Assembly (NCBI GenBank): GCA_021234155.1
Contig: JAJEKV010000028.1
Location: 13,780,134-13,844,133, forward strand
Direction of reading: 5' to 3'
Length of the DNA stretch: 64,000 nt
From: Isoetes taiwanensis
Lineage: Eukaryota > Streptophyta > Lycopodiopsida > Isoetales > Isoetaceae
This document shows positions 52,370 through 64,000 of this stretch, piece by piece; the stretch's first letter is position 1; each line of letters opens with the position of its first letter. Below the pieces are notes generated by a model that was not told where the DNA came from, made no database searches, and was given only the letters and a program-made list of their open reading frames with translations. A program made the position numbers and the translations under genes.

Positions 52370-55300
52370 TGTATAATAGATTCAAGGGAACTTTCATGAA
52401 GACAAGGCAACTCCATAATTAACAAGAAAGACCAAGACCATGCACCATGGAATGCATAAAATAGAAGACATGAAGATCGGACATATTCAACAAGCTAATA
52501 AAGAGCACTTGAAGCCAAACCGAAGAATCAACGTACCAGCAAACTACAGTGAATACTACAACGACAGAACACTACGACAAACAAGGACTAAAACCTAAAC
52601 ATATACCCTACATGCACAACCGATCCAAGCGAACTTCAAAAGTAGAAACAACATAACCTACAGGAACAAGAGGATAGGCACCCCGAAAATAAAAAAAGGA
52701 CCCATTAATGTGACAGAAATGTGGAGCTTAGAATAATGAATCAAGGAACCGAAAGGGAATTATATGATATAGTTGGAAGATGACACCAAAGGACTAACAG
52801 GGCTCAAGTGAACAACTTGATGAACAACTTGATGATCTTTTGGAACGAAGGTCACAAAATGCAAATGGCCAAAGGCCCTCAAAGGCACTAACGAGACACT
52901 AAGAATCTATGACAAAGAGCGAGTAGAGACCCTCATAAGGGCATCCATGAGAATCACTGAGAACATATGAGAGCATATAGTAAAAGAACAAGTAGAGCAA
53001 CAACAAATATCAAGGACTAAAATTCATGAACATATACCCACATACAAAACAGATCCAAGCGAACTTTCAAATGTAGAAATAACATAACTTAGAACAAAAT
53101 GATAGGGACCTTGAGATTCAAGAACAATCTAGAGGACTGGACCAAAGAACCCATTATGGTGAAAAAAAGATGGAGACTGGAACAAAGAATCCCAAGAACT
53201 TAAAGGGTACTATATGACATCGTCGAAAGAAGCAGAGTTAAGAGAACAATTCGCTAAACAACTTGCAAATTTGGTTGACGAGGGTAATCCGGCCACTGAG
53301 ACCAACAAGAATAAAAAAGGCTAAGCAAGGTGGATGAAGCAACTGTGATCAACATAGTAAAATGACATGATGATTGGACAGCACCAGGGCAAAAAAGAAC
53401 TACGATGAGTCAAGAGGCGGACAAAGGAGGGAGTCAAAACAATAGAAGAGCAAAGACGTTTCAAGAGATAAAATGAAACAAATAAAGAGGAAAGGGACAA
53501 AACACAAGATGAAAAGAGAAAGAAATGGGAGATTATAATGAAATGGATAGAATAAAGGATCAGGAATAGAGGAACAGAGCAAACCACAAATGCAAATGTC
53601 TGAAAAGCCCTCGAAGGCATTCACGAGAAACTAAGAATCAATGATAAAAGAGAGAGTATGGGTCCTCATAAGGGCATCCAAAAGAACAATTGAGAATATA
53701 TGAGAAAGAAGCATGCACTTATCTACCTATGCATACACCTAGAAACAAAGCTCAAGAATCTTAGAGCAGAAAAGGAAAGCAAAGCAAATGAAATGGATGG
53801 AGAAATGGGATTAAGAAAAGAGGCACTAGAAAACCGCTCCGAAATGGAAAGGCGAGGGAAATAAATTGGGCAATCGAACAAACTACAACTGAAAAGACCA
53901 CGGGAAAGGCATGAGCGAGAGGAACAAATTACGCATTGGGCAAGTGAATAAACTACCGCTGAGATTATCATGAGACAAGAATGCTAAGAGCAATCAGACA
54001 GATGGAACAACTCGGGACAACTCAGACAAGCAAAGCAACGTAACAACATACGGAAGCAACTCAAGCACAACCCGAGCTGCAAGAGCTAGTACTCATAAGA
54101 GCTCAACAAGACAAATGGAACTAAAGTGGACAAACGGGATAATGAAGGGAATGAATAAAGGTAGTGGAAAGAAACCAATGAACCAAAAGAATTGAAGGGG
54201 CACATGACTAGGTGGTCGTCACACTTACAAGGAACCAGCCACATAAAAGAAATACAAAAGAAGATTCGCAACTAAATGTGAATGGAGAAGGTTATATACA
54301 AGGCATTGGAAATACCTAACTCACCTGACAACTCGTGCTAAAGTCCTTAGGTCAAGTGCCGAAATGTCAACAAAAGGAGACAACCGACATATGTTGATTA
54401 AATACGGGATATGGTGAGGAACTGACAAAAATGCAATGAAGCAACTAAATGCAAAGCTGACCTGGCTTAAAAAAGCAACATACAAAATAGTTAGTCCCTT
54501 GTTGAACTATGTGGACACCGAGTTGACAACGATCCCCATCAATGTCGACTACATTGCACCACCCCCTAGTAATATGGATAAGTGCACGAAACCGGACAAG
54601 ACGGGGAAAAATACCGAGAAGTCAGTCTGACTTTGACCCCTCTAGTCGCCAAGTAAAAAATGATTCTTATCAGCATCTACTCGGGATGCCACCCCCAGCC
54701 GAACCATCTCGAATCTTTCCACAACAAGAACCCTGTAACTAAAAACCAACGAAAGCTATAAACTGTCAACATTTGCATAAAGAAGGAAACAAGATATGGG
54801 CAGGCCACTAAAGGAAAAAACCATCAACTCTGACAAATATACTAATCTAAACATCAACAAAAAGAAGAACGATCCTACTTTTACCCACTACATAGCTTAC
54901 AAAACAAGACGGAGTTTCTAACCTTCAAAAAAGTTGCCTATTGTACATACACTAGGTACATACAAACCCTCAAACCCTAGTGTATGTACTTTTGCAGGTT
55001 CCAAAAGTGGTACACCCTAACATGCTTTTACCCACAAGGACATAAAATAGACCATCAAAGGAGGAAACTATCACTAGGACGAACGTACTAATTCAAACAC
55101 GCCAACCACCACCTAAAACTAGAAGGGCTAGTCAATTTTAAATGAAGGTAAACAAGAAATAAGATAGGCGACAAGAAGATAGATAGGCCACCCAAGGAAA
55201 ACATACAACCACGACAATTATACAAAGCTAAATGCAAACTAACCCAAGAAAAGAACCAGACGACTCTGCAAAAATGAGCAATGGCCCATAACTTATACAT

Positions 55301-55960
55301 TTACAAATACACACAAGTAAAAAAGCCAAAAGAGGATTTGACACATAAGATGGTTAATCTAGATATCGCAAAATAGAGACAATGAGGATGGATACCATAA
55401 ATCGACCAACCCAAAAAGCTGAAAAAATGAACAAAGAAAGCGCAGACCATTAAAGGAAAAACAATAATATGAGAACTATCTAACAAGCTAAAGATCGACC
55501 TAAAGGACGAAACCCAACGAACCACGAAGGAGAATCAAAAGAGGCCGATCGGGAGGCACCCCAAACCAACTGGAAAAAAACGTGGCCCCAACGCCAACAT
55601 ATAACAACATAACAAACATAAAAGGCCGAATAGAACCAAAACAAGCACCAACCAACCAACCAACCACAGAAAAAAAAAAACTCCTAGACGACAATGCATC
55701 ATATATCCAAGCAGCACACCGACCAAACGAGCAAAAAAAAACAGAAACCAACCAAAAAATACTATGCAGCGAACCTAACATGGCCCAGCAAGAACCAGAC
55801 AACCAAGGAAGCAACGGAGCAAAACAAGGACTGACTCTAGACTCTAAGCTCAAGCACATCCAAGGCAACCAACAGAAAAGACACCACAAACAAGAAAAAA
55901 CTCTCGGGGAGTCGAGGGGATAGGGCACAACGAACCCAGGCACAACCAACCTATGCACCA
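52370..55960. repeat. AC-rich region of degenerate repeats
   Basis: The plus strand is dominated by A and C-containing words. Segments recur: GATCCAAGCGAACTT at about 52622 and 53051, CTCATAAGGGCATCCA at about 52931 and 53662, and AATCAACGTACC both here (52526) and left of LTR copy A (9248). Long frames at 55500-55961 (minus) and 55582-55923 (plus) are complementary composition artefacts: one is Phe/Trp/Ser-rich, the other Gln/Asn/Lys-rich. It could be a very old retroelement. Nothing is identifiable. Confidence 0.45.
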
Positions 55961-56040
55961 AGACCTTTTGTTAGTAATGTCTAATAACATGCACGAGGAC
56001 CTCTTGTTATTAATATTTAATAATACAAGAAACTTATCGC

Positions 56041-56058
56041 GGCGGCCTAGCGGCCGCC
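56041..56058. repeat. GC palindrome GGCGGCCTAGCGGCCGCC
   Basis: An 18-bp imperfect inverted repeat at the junction between the AC-rich region and the tRNA-like array. Confidence 0.6.
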
Positions 56059-56090
56059 GCAAACGTTTCTCTTCACCAACTCATCTATAC

Positions 56091-56985
56091 GTGGTAGAAC
56101 ATGCAGGATTTGAACTACACTTTTTTTTTGCCCTTGTGTTCAGCGCCTGCACGATAGAAGGATGCTAACCATAACGACTATAGGATGCCGCCACGAACGT
56201 CTCTCTTCCCGGTCTTGTCTATTTTAAGCTAGAACCTGCAGGAATTGAACCTGCATTTATTCACCGTGCGTTCAGCGCTTGCACGATAGAAGGTTGCTGA
56301 TCATAACAACTATAAGATTCCCAATGCAAAGTTATATATTTTTCTTTCAAACATGCCATGCAATGATAGCCAGTGGGGTTTGAACCTTGGCGGGGAACAC
56401 CCATATCCAATGGTCTGACCACTAGGCCATAATCGCTATGAACATAGAACATTTACAGCCACCCAATAGTAGCCAGTGGGTTTGAGCTTGGGCGGGGGAC
56501 ACCCGTTTCCAATAGCCTAACCACCAAACTGCTATTGCGATAGGCATTTTGTAGTTTATTCATGCCACCCAATGACAGCCAGTGGGTTTTGAGCCTGGGC
56601 GGGGGCACTCCCGTATCCAGTAGCCTAACCACTAGACTGTCAGTGCGGTAAGCGTTTTCTCTTGTGATTTAAGTAAAGGGAATCCCATAGTAACTATGTA
56701 GCATGCCGTCTATTGCACAGGCTGGATGTGTATATGTATAATCATGTACTTTTTCGTTTTAGTAATATGTGTTTGAAAGATGACCGTCATTCTGGTTCAA
56801 GATGCCAACTATGAACACACCATGTCATGCAATTATAATACAAACCATGGATGCCAACTATGAACACACCATGTCATGCAATTATAATACAAACCATGTT
56901 GCCACCCAATGATGGCCGATGGAGTCTCAGTATGGGCGGTGCACACTCTCAACCGATAGATTAACTACCGGAGTCCCACGGAGAT
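56091..56985 (-). repeat. Tandem tRNA-derived units (two types, minus strand)
   Basis: Type 1 occurs at 56091-56190 and 56228-56322; on the minus strand it has ATAGTCGTTATGGTTAGCAT (A-box side) and GCAGGTTCAATTCCTGCAGG (B-box arm, pairs well in the second copy). Type 2 occurs at 56361-56440, 56465-56541 and 56570-56648, with a diverged one near 56905-56985; it has TGGCCTAGTGGTCAGACCAT and AAGGTTCAAACCCCACTGGC. Spacing of A and B boxes fits tRNA ancestry. The variable mid parts and missing acceptor stems argue against working tRNAs. They look like tandem SINE heads or decayed tRNA genes. Confidence 0.65.
56801..56898. repeat. Perfect 49-bp tandem duplication
   Basis: GATGCCAACTATGAACACAC...ACAAACCAT occurs twice head to tail (56801-56849, 56850-56898) with no difference, so it is recent. 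Confidence 0.95.
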
Positions 56986-57429
56986 AACCCTTTCGCCTAA
57001 TCTTCCATCCACTAGGTAGAATACCATCTAATGCATAGGCTATATATGTACACTCTGGTTTAGTCCAAAGACAACGTACCTTGATGAATTACATGCAAAA
57101 TCGACGCAATGGTGTTGGAGATCATTGCCATATCTAGAAAGGTCTTGATCTCTTCACATCGAAGAACGGATGGTCTGCGTAAATGTTGAATGGGGTTTGA
57201 GCCTGGACACATTGACTACCAAAAGCAACGACCACGTACCCTGATGCATTACATGCAAGCTCGATGGACTAGTACTGACGGTAACGTTTCGGTCGTTCCC
57301 CACATAGAGATGATAGGCTACCTGAATGATAGATGGGTTATATGCTACAATAATGAAAGGACCGTTTAGCCGGACCGCAAGGGATAACAATGTGTAGCAA
57401 AGAGTAACGCACCTTATTGACAGATGTAT

Positions 57430-60400
57430 TGTATGATGTAGAGAGGACACCCTATCGTCAGAGCAGTTCCTTGTAGATGACGTTCACAGTTGTTCTCATG
57501 GTATTTTCTGGGGAGAGGAGTATTAGCAAGTCTTCTCTGTTCCGTACACGGGTGAAGGCCATATACAATTGTCCATGTGCAAAAACGTTCGTACGCAGAT
57601 CAATGACCACTCGATCCAATGTTAAACCCTGACAGCTATTGAACGTGGTTGAATATGATAGCCGGAGTGGTAATTGTCGTCTATGGATGGTCCATGGGCC
57701 GGTTTTGGTTGATAGAAAAAGTGCGTTGCGGAAATTGGAGTGCGTGCTACCTTACGGATCACCCAAAACCTTCACCATCACAAACTTACGGTGCATTGAT
57801 TAGCTCACAACTCTCGCATTCTTCACAAGACCCTTTTCCATGTCCAATCGTTTCATAACGTGGCATATTGCCCCCACTTTAAGTCTGAGCTCATGGTTGG
57901 GAATCCCAGAATGTGTAAAGTTGTTTAAGAAATCTGAAGTTGCATAGGGATGATCATGGATGAGTTCATCTTGCTCTGTTATGTTCTGTAATACAACTTA
58001 TCCTGACTTGGAACCCTGTTTAAAATGAGTCCGTTGAAGTCGTCAACATGCCTGTTGATCGGTGCAAAAGCGAAATTAAAAACATCACATTCCACCGGTC
58101 GCGAAGGACACTCGGTGGATAAAGGAATTCAACTGTATCAACGACGCTAGTAGTTGTATTGAATAAATCCAAGGATACCGTGGTTTGCTCCCAGTTCTCC
58201 CCAATGTTGTCAACAAACTGCATGAGCTCTGGATCTCCTGCATTTCGTATCGGCTGATACAACCTCATCACACGAAAGGCTCTCCATAATGATGATGATT
58301 TTATAGATGCATTTAATGCTGCGATCCTCCCCCCGCCCTTCACGACAGGGGCAACTTGTCTAAAAAAGTCGCCCGGCACTATAAAATGTTTTCCACCAAA
58401 AGGAAGGTTGTTTCCACACAACCGTTGCAGCACGTGATTTACGCTTTCTATAATGGCCTTATTGGCCATTGGAAACTCATCCCAAATAATGACCTTGGCT
58501 TCAATGATGAGTTGTGCTTTGCTCTGAATCATTGTCTAACATCGAATCTGACCCCGACATTGTTTTCAATTCTGAGGGATTTGAAGCGAGGGGAGTGGGC
58601 TGTTGGGGACCTTTACATATAGGCGAGCTGCCAGAGCTGTCGTACCGCACGGCAGGACTATGCCTCCATTGCCACGAACGAGAAAGCATAAGCATTTCAA
58701 GACAAATGTCTTCCCTGTGCCAGCTTTTCCATCTAGGAAGATAGGTGCATCGCTTTGAGGGGATTCTAACCAACTTTGTCTCATGAAATTAAATATTTCC
58801 GGTTTGGTTATCATTCATTATACTTGACATTTGCATTGTAGAATTTAGATATGATGCATGGTCAGAAAAAATTTTGCTAGCTCATGCATCACATCTCTTC
58901 CAAGGCGATGTTGCAATTGAAGGCCGAATGCCATGATGTTAGTGCCATCTTTGTGCTAAAATATTGTTGACTAAGTCGCGAGCCTCGTTGAAAGCAATTA
59001 CATCATCACACGGATACTTTCGTCTAACAAGTCAAGACTCATAGGCACTTGAAACACGGTCCATAGATCAATAGCTGGTCCACGGGTCAAGCGGTAACAT
59101 AGCAAAAGGAAGCGTGGTGTCTGGGGACTCAGCGATAGGGAAAACGCCTCTTCCATAACCAACGGCTTTGCTTCATTGTGGGATCACGAGCAACCCCCAA
59201 CTGCACTGTTGATATGTTTCATAAGTTTGACCGTTGACGACCTTTAATTCACCCCACGATCTTGCAAGACGATGCAACAAAATTTGTCTTAGGTAGAATG
59301 GCTCGCCAACCTTCGGCAATAGCAAACGTATCCTACAGACCAATGGCTGTCGCGTCCTTTTCCTCACAATGTTTTGCGTTAATCCTTCTTGCCACTGTTC
59401 CACATAAGTTCCAGATGTAGACACTAACGATGGATTAAATGGTGTTAATGTATATTGTTAAGTAGTATTGGATATGCGTAAGTGCATGAATACTTGATCT
59501 AGAAGGTCGTAAGAAATACCGATCCAATAATGATCTCGTGTTTGGTCGCAATAGATGCAAAGGTAGACATTTAATAGAAGGGGTCTTGTGCGTTATGTCA
59601 TATGCCATTATCCTCCAAGACGCCTCCATGGCTGTTAGGTACCGTGCCTTTAGATACTCCTGTATCTCATTCCTAGGACCTGCTCTAGTGGTATGCCCTT
59701 GTGAACCATCTTCGAGACCTTGACCTGCATCATGGTTTCTATGTTAAATCATTTACATGCGTGGCTTGTGTAGTTTGGGCCAGCGTTTGTTCGGGACGGC
59801 GGCGACACCCCCCTCCCCGTAATGCGTCTCTAGAAATCTGGGAATTTTGCTTGTATCAAATCCCTTATATATGTAACCATAGAGGTAAGAGAGGCGTGCG
59901 CGGTGGATCGCGATGTCAACCATAATATGGCGATCAAGCTCATGAAGCAAGAATCGTTGTATGGAACAACCCGCATCATCTCGCTCATCCTCACGTATTG
60001 CCGCGTACCCTTTTGAGTCAATGTGTGTTGTTGGATTCTTGGTTTTGGATAGTTATAGCAGCAAGAAGCACCTTGCGTGGAAAGCACCTGTTAGAATGTC
60101 TATGAATCATAAATTTTTGGACGTGCTTTCGAACAATCGGATCACTTTGGTAGCTCTGCCGGATATAATCTCATCAGCGCATTCTATTGGTATATGTCAC
60201 GGTTACATGCGTAGCACAAGATGGCGTGTGGAAGTCCTCGCTTCGAAACTCCACTCTTTGTTATTATGTACGATATACGATGAAAGAATTTATGCAACAA
60301 TTCTTTTAACCGTTGCAATCTTCCATGGAAACACCGAACAACAATCATAGGTATATCTGACGCATTTTGGCCAGGACCAAGGGCAGCCCGTATTTCTGGC

Positions 60401-61250
60401 CAATCCGTATTCGTCATCGTCATCGTAATGAACAAAGTTGGGCCCCCTTGATCTAGAGAGTGCTAGCAGCGTCGGCAACAACCGCCTGAGCACCATCTCG
60501 ACAACCCGGAACGGCGGCGGCGGGATAACATCATTTTGTTCATTATTTTCTCGCTCAGAATAATCCTCGTCGTATTGTATTCGCCTATTTCTGAAGGTGG
60601 ATGTCCGAAAGTATTTAGTCGTGCGTCCTCAATCCTTGAGTACATATCAACCAAGTACTCTCCACATAGGCGACCCAGTCGAAGAAACCTATCCTCATGT
60701 AATAGCCTTGATCGTACCATTGTAATTGGGTGAGACCATATTCATTCACGGGACCCCACCCTAATGTACCATCTTGGGAAAAAGTAGTGGATATTGCAAG
60801 GGTTAGTTACATGGGATCAAGGATGTTCATAAAAAGTCGGTTCACCCTCGGTTTGAGCCCAAAATCCTGCAATTCGAGATGCAATATCAACCCGTATTGT
60901 TGACCTCTGCAATTCTTTGCTATCTCATCACTCCCAAAACCCCACGCAACCGTAATATATGCGAAGGGATATGCATACTTCCCATTGTTGAAGGTTTCTA
61001 ATGAATGGGTTTACTTGGTCAAGGGCGAGCCAATAGTTCCAACCCATTGGAAGGGTACATGTTGGAGTTCCGCTTGCACATAGCGTTGTGAATCATCATA
61101 TATATACCAATGTATGGGATTTCTGTATCTCTTGTTGGAAGGCGATCGATGATATATACGACCCATGATTGTGGTTGTGAAGGGAAGCTTCGGGTTGACA
61201 AACTCTCCGTCGACTCAAACACTTGGCTGAAGCAAAATAATTTATTTATT
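57430..61250 (-). pseudogene. Helitron RepHel protein, decayed
   Basis: On the minus strand the blocks appear in Helitron order. The N-terminal helitron-like part has LVDMYSRIEDARLNTF (about 60650). The Rep region has TDWPEIRAALGPGQNASD (about 60395) and KRGLPHAILCY (about 60220), where the HUH motif is incomplete. The linker has LYGYIYKGFD (59870) and YL-ARYLTAMEASWRIM (59620), then PKVGEPFYLRQILLHRLA (about 59310). The Pif1-type helicase has GKAGTGKT (Walker A, about 58720), IIWDEFPM (Walker B, about 58485), PFGGKHFIVPGDFFRQ (58410), LSYSTTFNSCQGLTLDRV (57630) and HGQLYMAFTRVRNREDL (57560). Helitrons transpose by rolling circle. The pair of catalytic Tyr was not found in a clear frame. At least eight frame changes. 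The terminal TC and CTRR ends were not identified. Confidence 0.85.
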
Positions 61251-61499
61251 TTTCTACATACTTCATTGAAACCCCAAGCATCTCGTATAAGTTAACCAAT
61301 GCACCCGGAAGCGGAGGTAGGTAGTCGTAGAGCAACCACTTGCCCTTATTCTGGCCGAACCCATTTTTTCAACCCCAAAAGTACCTACACCGGGTACTTT
61401 TAAAACATTTGGTACGATTAAAATCAATTGAAATTTTTTTCCCCTGAAGGTCGATAACATGCATAATACGAGAATTGCACATTTTAAATTTATTGTTTA

Positions 61500-61835
61500 T
61501 TAAGATTTATGCTTGATGGATTTTCCTCCCCCAGTTTTGCACTCCCTAAAAGCATATGTTGTGCTTTCACCCATGCCCATTTTTTCAACATTCAACAAGC
61601 GTGTGCAAGCACGCTTATTTGTGCACATTGGATGCTTGATCCTCCATGGTTGTGCTTGCATGCGTCGCACATTTGACACGATCTCCATGGTGCTCTGCTT
61701 CTCGAGGTTTGCATATTGCTCTCTTTCCCTACGGCATATTTCTGCCCTGCACGCCCAATCGAGGCATACCATCCGATGCGTATGTACTCTGCTCACCTGC
61801 AACTCCCTGAAATCGCGACTAACTTCGTCATCCAA
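61500..61835 (-). CDS. 111-residue ORF, possibly Helitron N-terminal or unrelated
   Basis: MDDEVSRDFRELQVSRVHTH opens a charged frame with several Cys (CLDWACRAEIC, FRECKTGGGK). The Cys and position upstream of the Helitron blocks suggest a zinc-binding N-terminus, but the pattern is not decisive. On the opposite strand a 123-codon frame overlaps it. Confidence 0.25.
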   Translation of the reverse strand: MDDEVSRDFRELQVSRVHTHRMVCLDWACRAEICRREREQYANLEKQSTMEIVSNVRRMQAQPWRIKHPMCTNKRACTRLLNVEKMGMGESTTYAFRECKTGGGKSIKHKS

Positions 61836-61847
61836 GCCAATTTTTTC

Positions 61848-62310
61848 TAAACTCCTAGATTTGGAGGAGGCTCACATATTCTAATTCCGTCAATGGGTGG
61901 GGAACAATTCCCCCTACGATATATGCACAACGGGATTAGTCTCCCCTCCCCACCCACGTTCAGCTGGCGTCGTCTAGCGTTTCTCTACAAAGTGCTGCAA
62001 AATTTGCATATCGTCCTATCCCTATCGGTTCTCTGGCATTGCGAGTTGAGCTCGATCGCGATGCGTAGCGTAACTTTGTCCAGGCGGGCGAAACTCCTAG
62101 ATTTGGAGGAGGCTCACATATTCTAATTCCGGTGGGTGGGGAACAATTCCCCCCCCCGATATATGCACGGCGAGGATTAAGCTCCCTCCCCCACCCATTC
62201 AGCGGCGTCGTCTAGCGCGTCTCTCAAAGTGCTCGCAAATTTTGCATATCGTCCTATCCCTATCGGTTCTACGGCATTGCGAGTTGAGCTCGATGCGGTA
62301 TCTTCCATAA
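61848..62310. repeat. Tandem duplication of about 240 bp
   Basis: The block starting AACTCCTAGATTTGGAGGAG (61849) is repeated from 62090 with about 90% identity, including CCTATCCCTATCGGTTCT and GGCATTGCGAGTTGAGCTCG in both copies. Differences are short indels. Small ORFs are duplicated with it. Confidence 0.9.
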
Positions 62311-62454
62311 TGAATTCGAATATTACTGCAAGACGTAATGTTTCAGAAATAAAACTTACATGTTTTGCTCATCCAATAACGTATCCTCGCGAGTGGTATG
62401 TAATCGCAACGAGCTTGGGTGTCTGAAGTGGGAATCAGAGAAATGGCAGTGTTA

Positions 62455-62905
62455 ACATAGTTATTCATTAATTATACGTTACTTAACGAGCTTAATTAAT
62501 AGCGAGCTTAATGTAATAGTTTTTCTTTGATTCTATATCTCCATAACATGTCCATAACTTGGCACGTTTAAGTAATCATCATAACCATATAGATATTTTA
62601 TAATATATTTATGGGTTAACATGATTATATGATTAGCATAGGATGGTAGTGTTCACATAACTATCCATAATTATACGTTACAAATTATTTTTTGCATGTC
62701 ACCTACAAAAATGGCATAATGCATAGCCCATCTCACAATGTGTGTAGTATGTCATGAGCTTAATATAATGGTTTTACTTTGAGTCCATACCTCCATAATA
62801 TGTCCATAAAATGTGACATGTTTATATAATCATCATAAGCGTATAGATATCTCATAATACATCTACGGACTAACATGATTATATGACTAGCATATATAGA
62901 TATAC
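62455..62905. repeat. Tandem duplication of about 250 bp, AT-rich
   Basis: GAGCTTAATGTAATAGTTTT (62504) matches GAGCTTAATATAATGGTTTT (62756), and the following CATAACATGTCCATAA and TAACATGATTATATGA strings repeat in the same order. Identity is about 80%. Confidence 0.85.
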
Positions 62906-62927
62906 AAAGTGATCAAGTCATCCGTAA

Positions 62928-63328
62928 TTATCCTTCTACTTCTGCTAGCATGGCAGCCTCGCTAGCCTCAACAATCTGCAACAGTCGGTGGAGACGGGTT
63001 AGCTGCGCAACGAGCCGTTTAATACTGATTGAAATAGTAATAGAACCCTTAGATACTTTATCTAGCTCTTCAGAGAGCCTGTCCACTTGCGTCTGCAATT
63101 TCCTAGTCATCGCCGGAGGAGGACGTTTCCTATGGGATGCTATATGCAGGGCAATCTGGTTTCGTGCATGCTTTTGAAGGTTTCCCTTCCTAACAGTCAT
63201 CCGAGGCACACTACGACTATTCTGCTCTTTCTCCAAATGCGCACCCGTATCAGGGATAACCGAGGACTCAGTAATCCCATTCTCTACTTCGGCTATAGAC
63301 TCAGGGGTCAGTTCTATCAATTCCGCCA
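62928..63328 (-). CDS. Coiled-coil protein fragment, unknown
   Basis: On the minus strand an acceptor TCTCTTTCATTGTAG precedes TATGGCGGAATTG. The frame from the ATG at 63328 reads MAELIELTPESIAEVENG. A basic segment HASHRKRPPPAMTRK follows, and then a heptad-like region VDRLSEELDKVSKG to RLHRLLQIVEASEAAMLAEV (coiled coil). The stop is at about 62928. The frame extends upstream to 63389, but the splice signal makes 63328 a better start for this exon. About 133 residues. It is one of the few intact frames in the window. No family recognised. Confidence 0.5.
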
Positions 63329-63399
63329 TACTACAATGAAAGAGACAAAAGGTCATATTAAAATAGCTCCAACAAATTGCCAACCCCATAACTCAACTT

Positions 63400-64000
63400 G
63401 ACACTACATAGATGTTAAGTTCAATATTGAAATATTATAAAGGTACATTCAATGTTCGGATCAACTGGTAACCATAGATTCATGTGTCATTCATCGATCT
63501 AAGGGTGCGTAGCTATCTCTTGCAAATTCAATTTATTAATGCGGGTATGTCTTGGCTGGGTTTAGACTACGTGGATAGATGGTATTATTAAAGAATGGCG
63601 TCTTGCTTGGATTAGACTATAAATGCGGTCATGTTTCAAAGTTTATTACTGTTCATGATTGGCTAAGATATTGACATTATTCTGAATTGAATCCATTTGA
63701 TATATTCTAGGTGTTGTTGTTAAAAACCCGTTTTTTCATGATTGGCTAAGATATTGACCAGTTTATTGGAATTTAATGCCAATTAGCTGTAGCATGTCAA
63801 CAATTGAATCCGGTTTGTCTTGCTTGTGTGCTATATATTCTAGTTGTTTTCCATGCAACTCTTAAAAGGGAGATGGGTTTCAAAGAAGATCATATGGCTC
63901 CAAAGAAGAAGGAAAGTTTGAGGAGATGATCTTTGGTTGTTTTGAAGATTATCTTCAAAAATCGGGGGGATTTTGGCCAAAATGACAAGGACGGCTCAAA
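63400..64000. other. No gene seen
   Basis: AT-rich sequence. ATTGGCTAAGATATTGAC occurs twice (63658, 63739) in a short direct repeat. No coding frame supported. Confidence 0.5.

Noticed and set aside
55500-55961. 153-codon minus-strand ORF rich in Trp, Phe and Ser
   Set aside because: The opposite strand is a Gln/Asn/Lys-rich open frame. Both follow from AC-rich composition, and no domain is recognisable.

Overview
The window looks like repeat-rich nuclear DNA of a streptophyte (green plant lineage), and a charophyte-type alga is my best guess. The evidence is six perfect TTTAGGG telomere-type units inside the sequence, a degraded plant B3 (RAV/ABI3-like) DNA-binding domain, plant-style GT-AG introns with TATA boxes, an LTR retrotransposon with an initiator-Met tRNA primer site, a plant-type CACTA transposase fragment and a Helitron. 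There is no prokaryotic gene organisation: no operons, no CRISPR array, no recognisable rRNA or intact tRNA gene. The narrower charophyte guess rests on remembered resemblance of several protein families and could not be checked.

Layout. At 0-8.2 kb there is an acidic ORF tail, a small spliced gene with its own TATA box (949-2549), a second gene start behind E2F-like sites, a decayed ParB-like gene (about 3.85-7.0 kb, +) and a broken FCP1/NIF-type phosphatase (7.53-8.18 kb, +). Short palindromes of the type CACGCC/GGCGTG crowd the introns and spacers here. From 9.3 to 11.75 kb lies an LTR (minus strand) carrying a hAT-like MITE and followed by a polypurine tract. From 12.8 to 16.1 kb a second ParB-like gene runs on the minus strand with one clean 115-bp intron. 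It is flanked by a 59-bp minisatellite built on a GGCGCCATGGCGCC palindrome. The same palindrome recurs to 18.4 kb around a new gene start at 17785.

From 18.4 to 21.75 kb there is a degraded transposase-like gene with a GHTHGDID motif. From 22 to 31 kb come simple repeats, a GC-rich GCGTCGCATGCGACGC element, a decayed B3 gene, a TATA-driven short exon, a SET-domain remnant, a tRNA-like hairpin array, the telomere-type repeat and a CACTA (tnp2-type) fragment. From 31.0 to 36.1 kb is an array of about five 1.1-kb satellite units. From 37 to 44.3 kb there is a pyrimidine tract, a second tRNA-like hairpin array, an exon split by a second hAT-like MITE, a weak kinase-like remnant and a multi-exon gene that may be transposase-derived.

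From 44.5 to 56 kb the sequence is mostly degenerate repeats: another GC-rich palindromic element, an AG-rich stretch, tRNA-derived SINE-like units, and a second LTR with its primer-binding site (50.76-52.37 kb, minus). An AC-rich repeat region follows. From 56 to 57 kb there are tandem tRNA-like units. From 57.4 to about 61.2 kb a decayed Helitron (Rep plus Pif1-type helicase) lies on the minus strand. Two tandem duplications and a coiled-coil ORF (minus) close the window.

Nearly every recognisable coding region is broken by one- or two-base frameshifts, often in homopolymers, and satellite units also differ mainly by short indels. Either the genes are relics or the underlying assembly keeps long-read indel errors. 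The sequence alone does not decide this, so gene entries are called pseudogene or CDS with that caveat.
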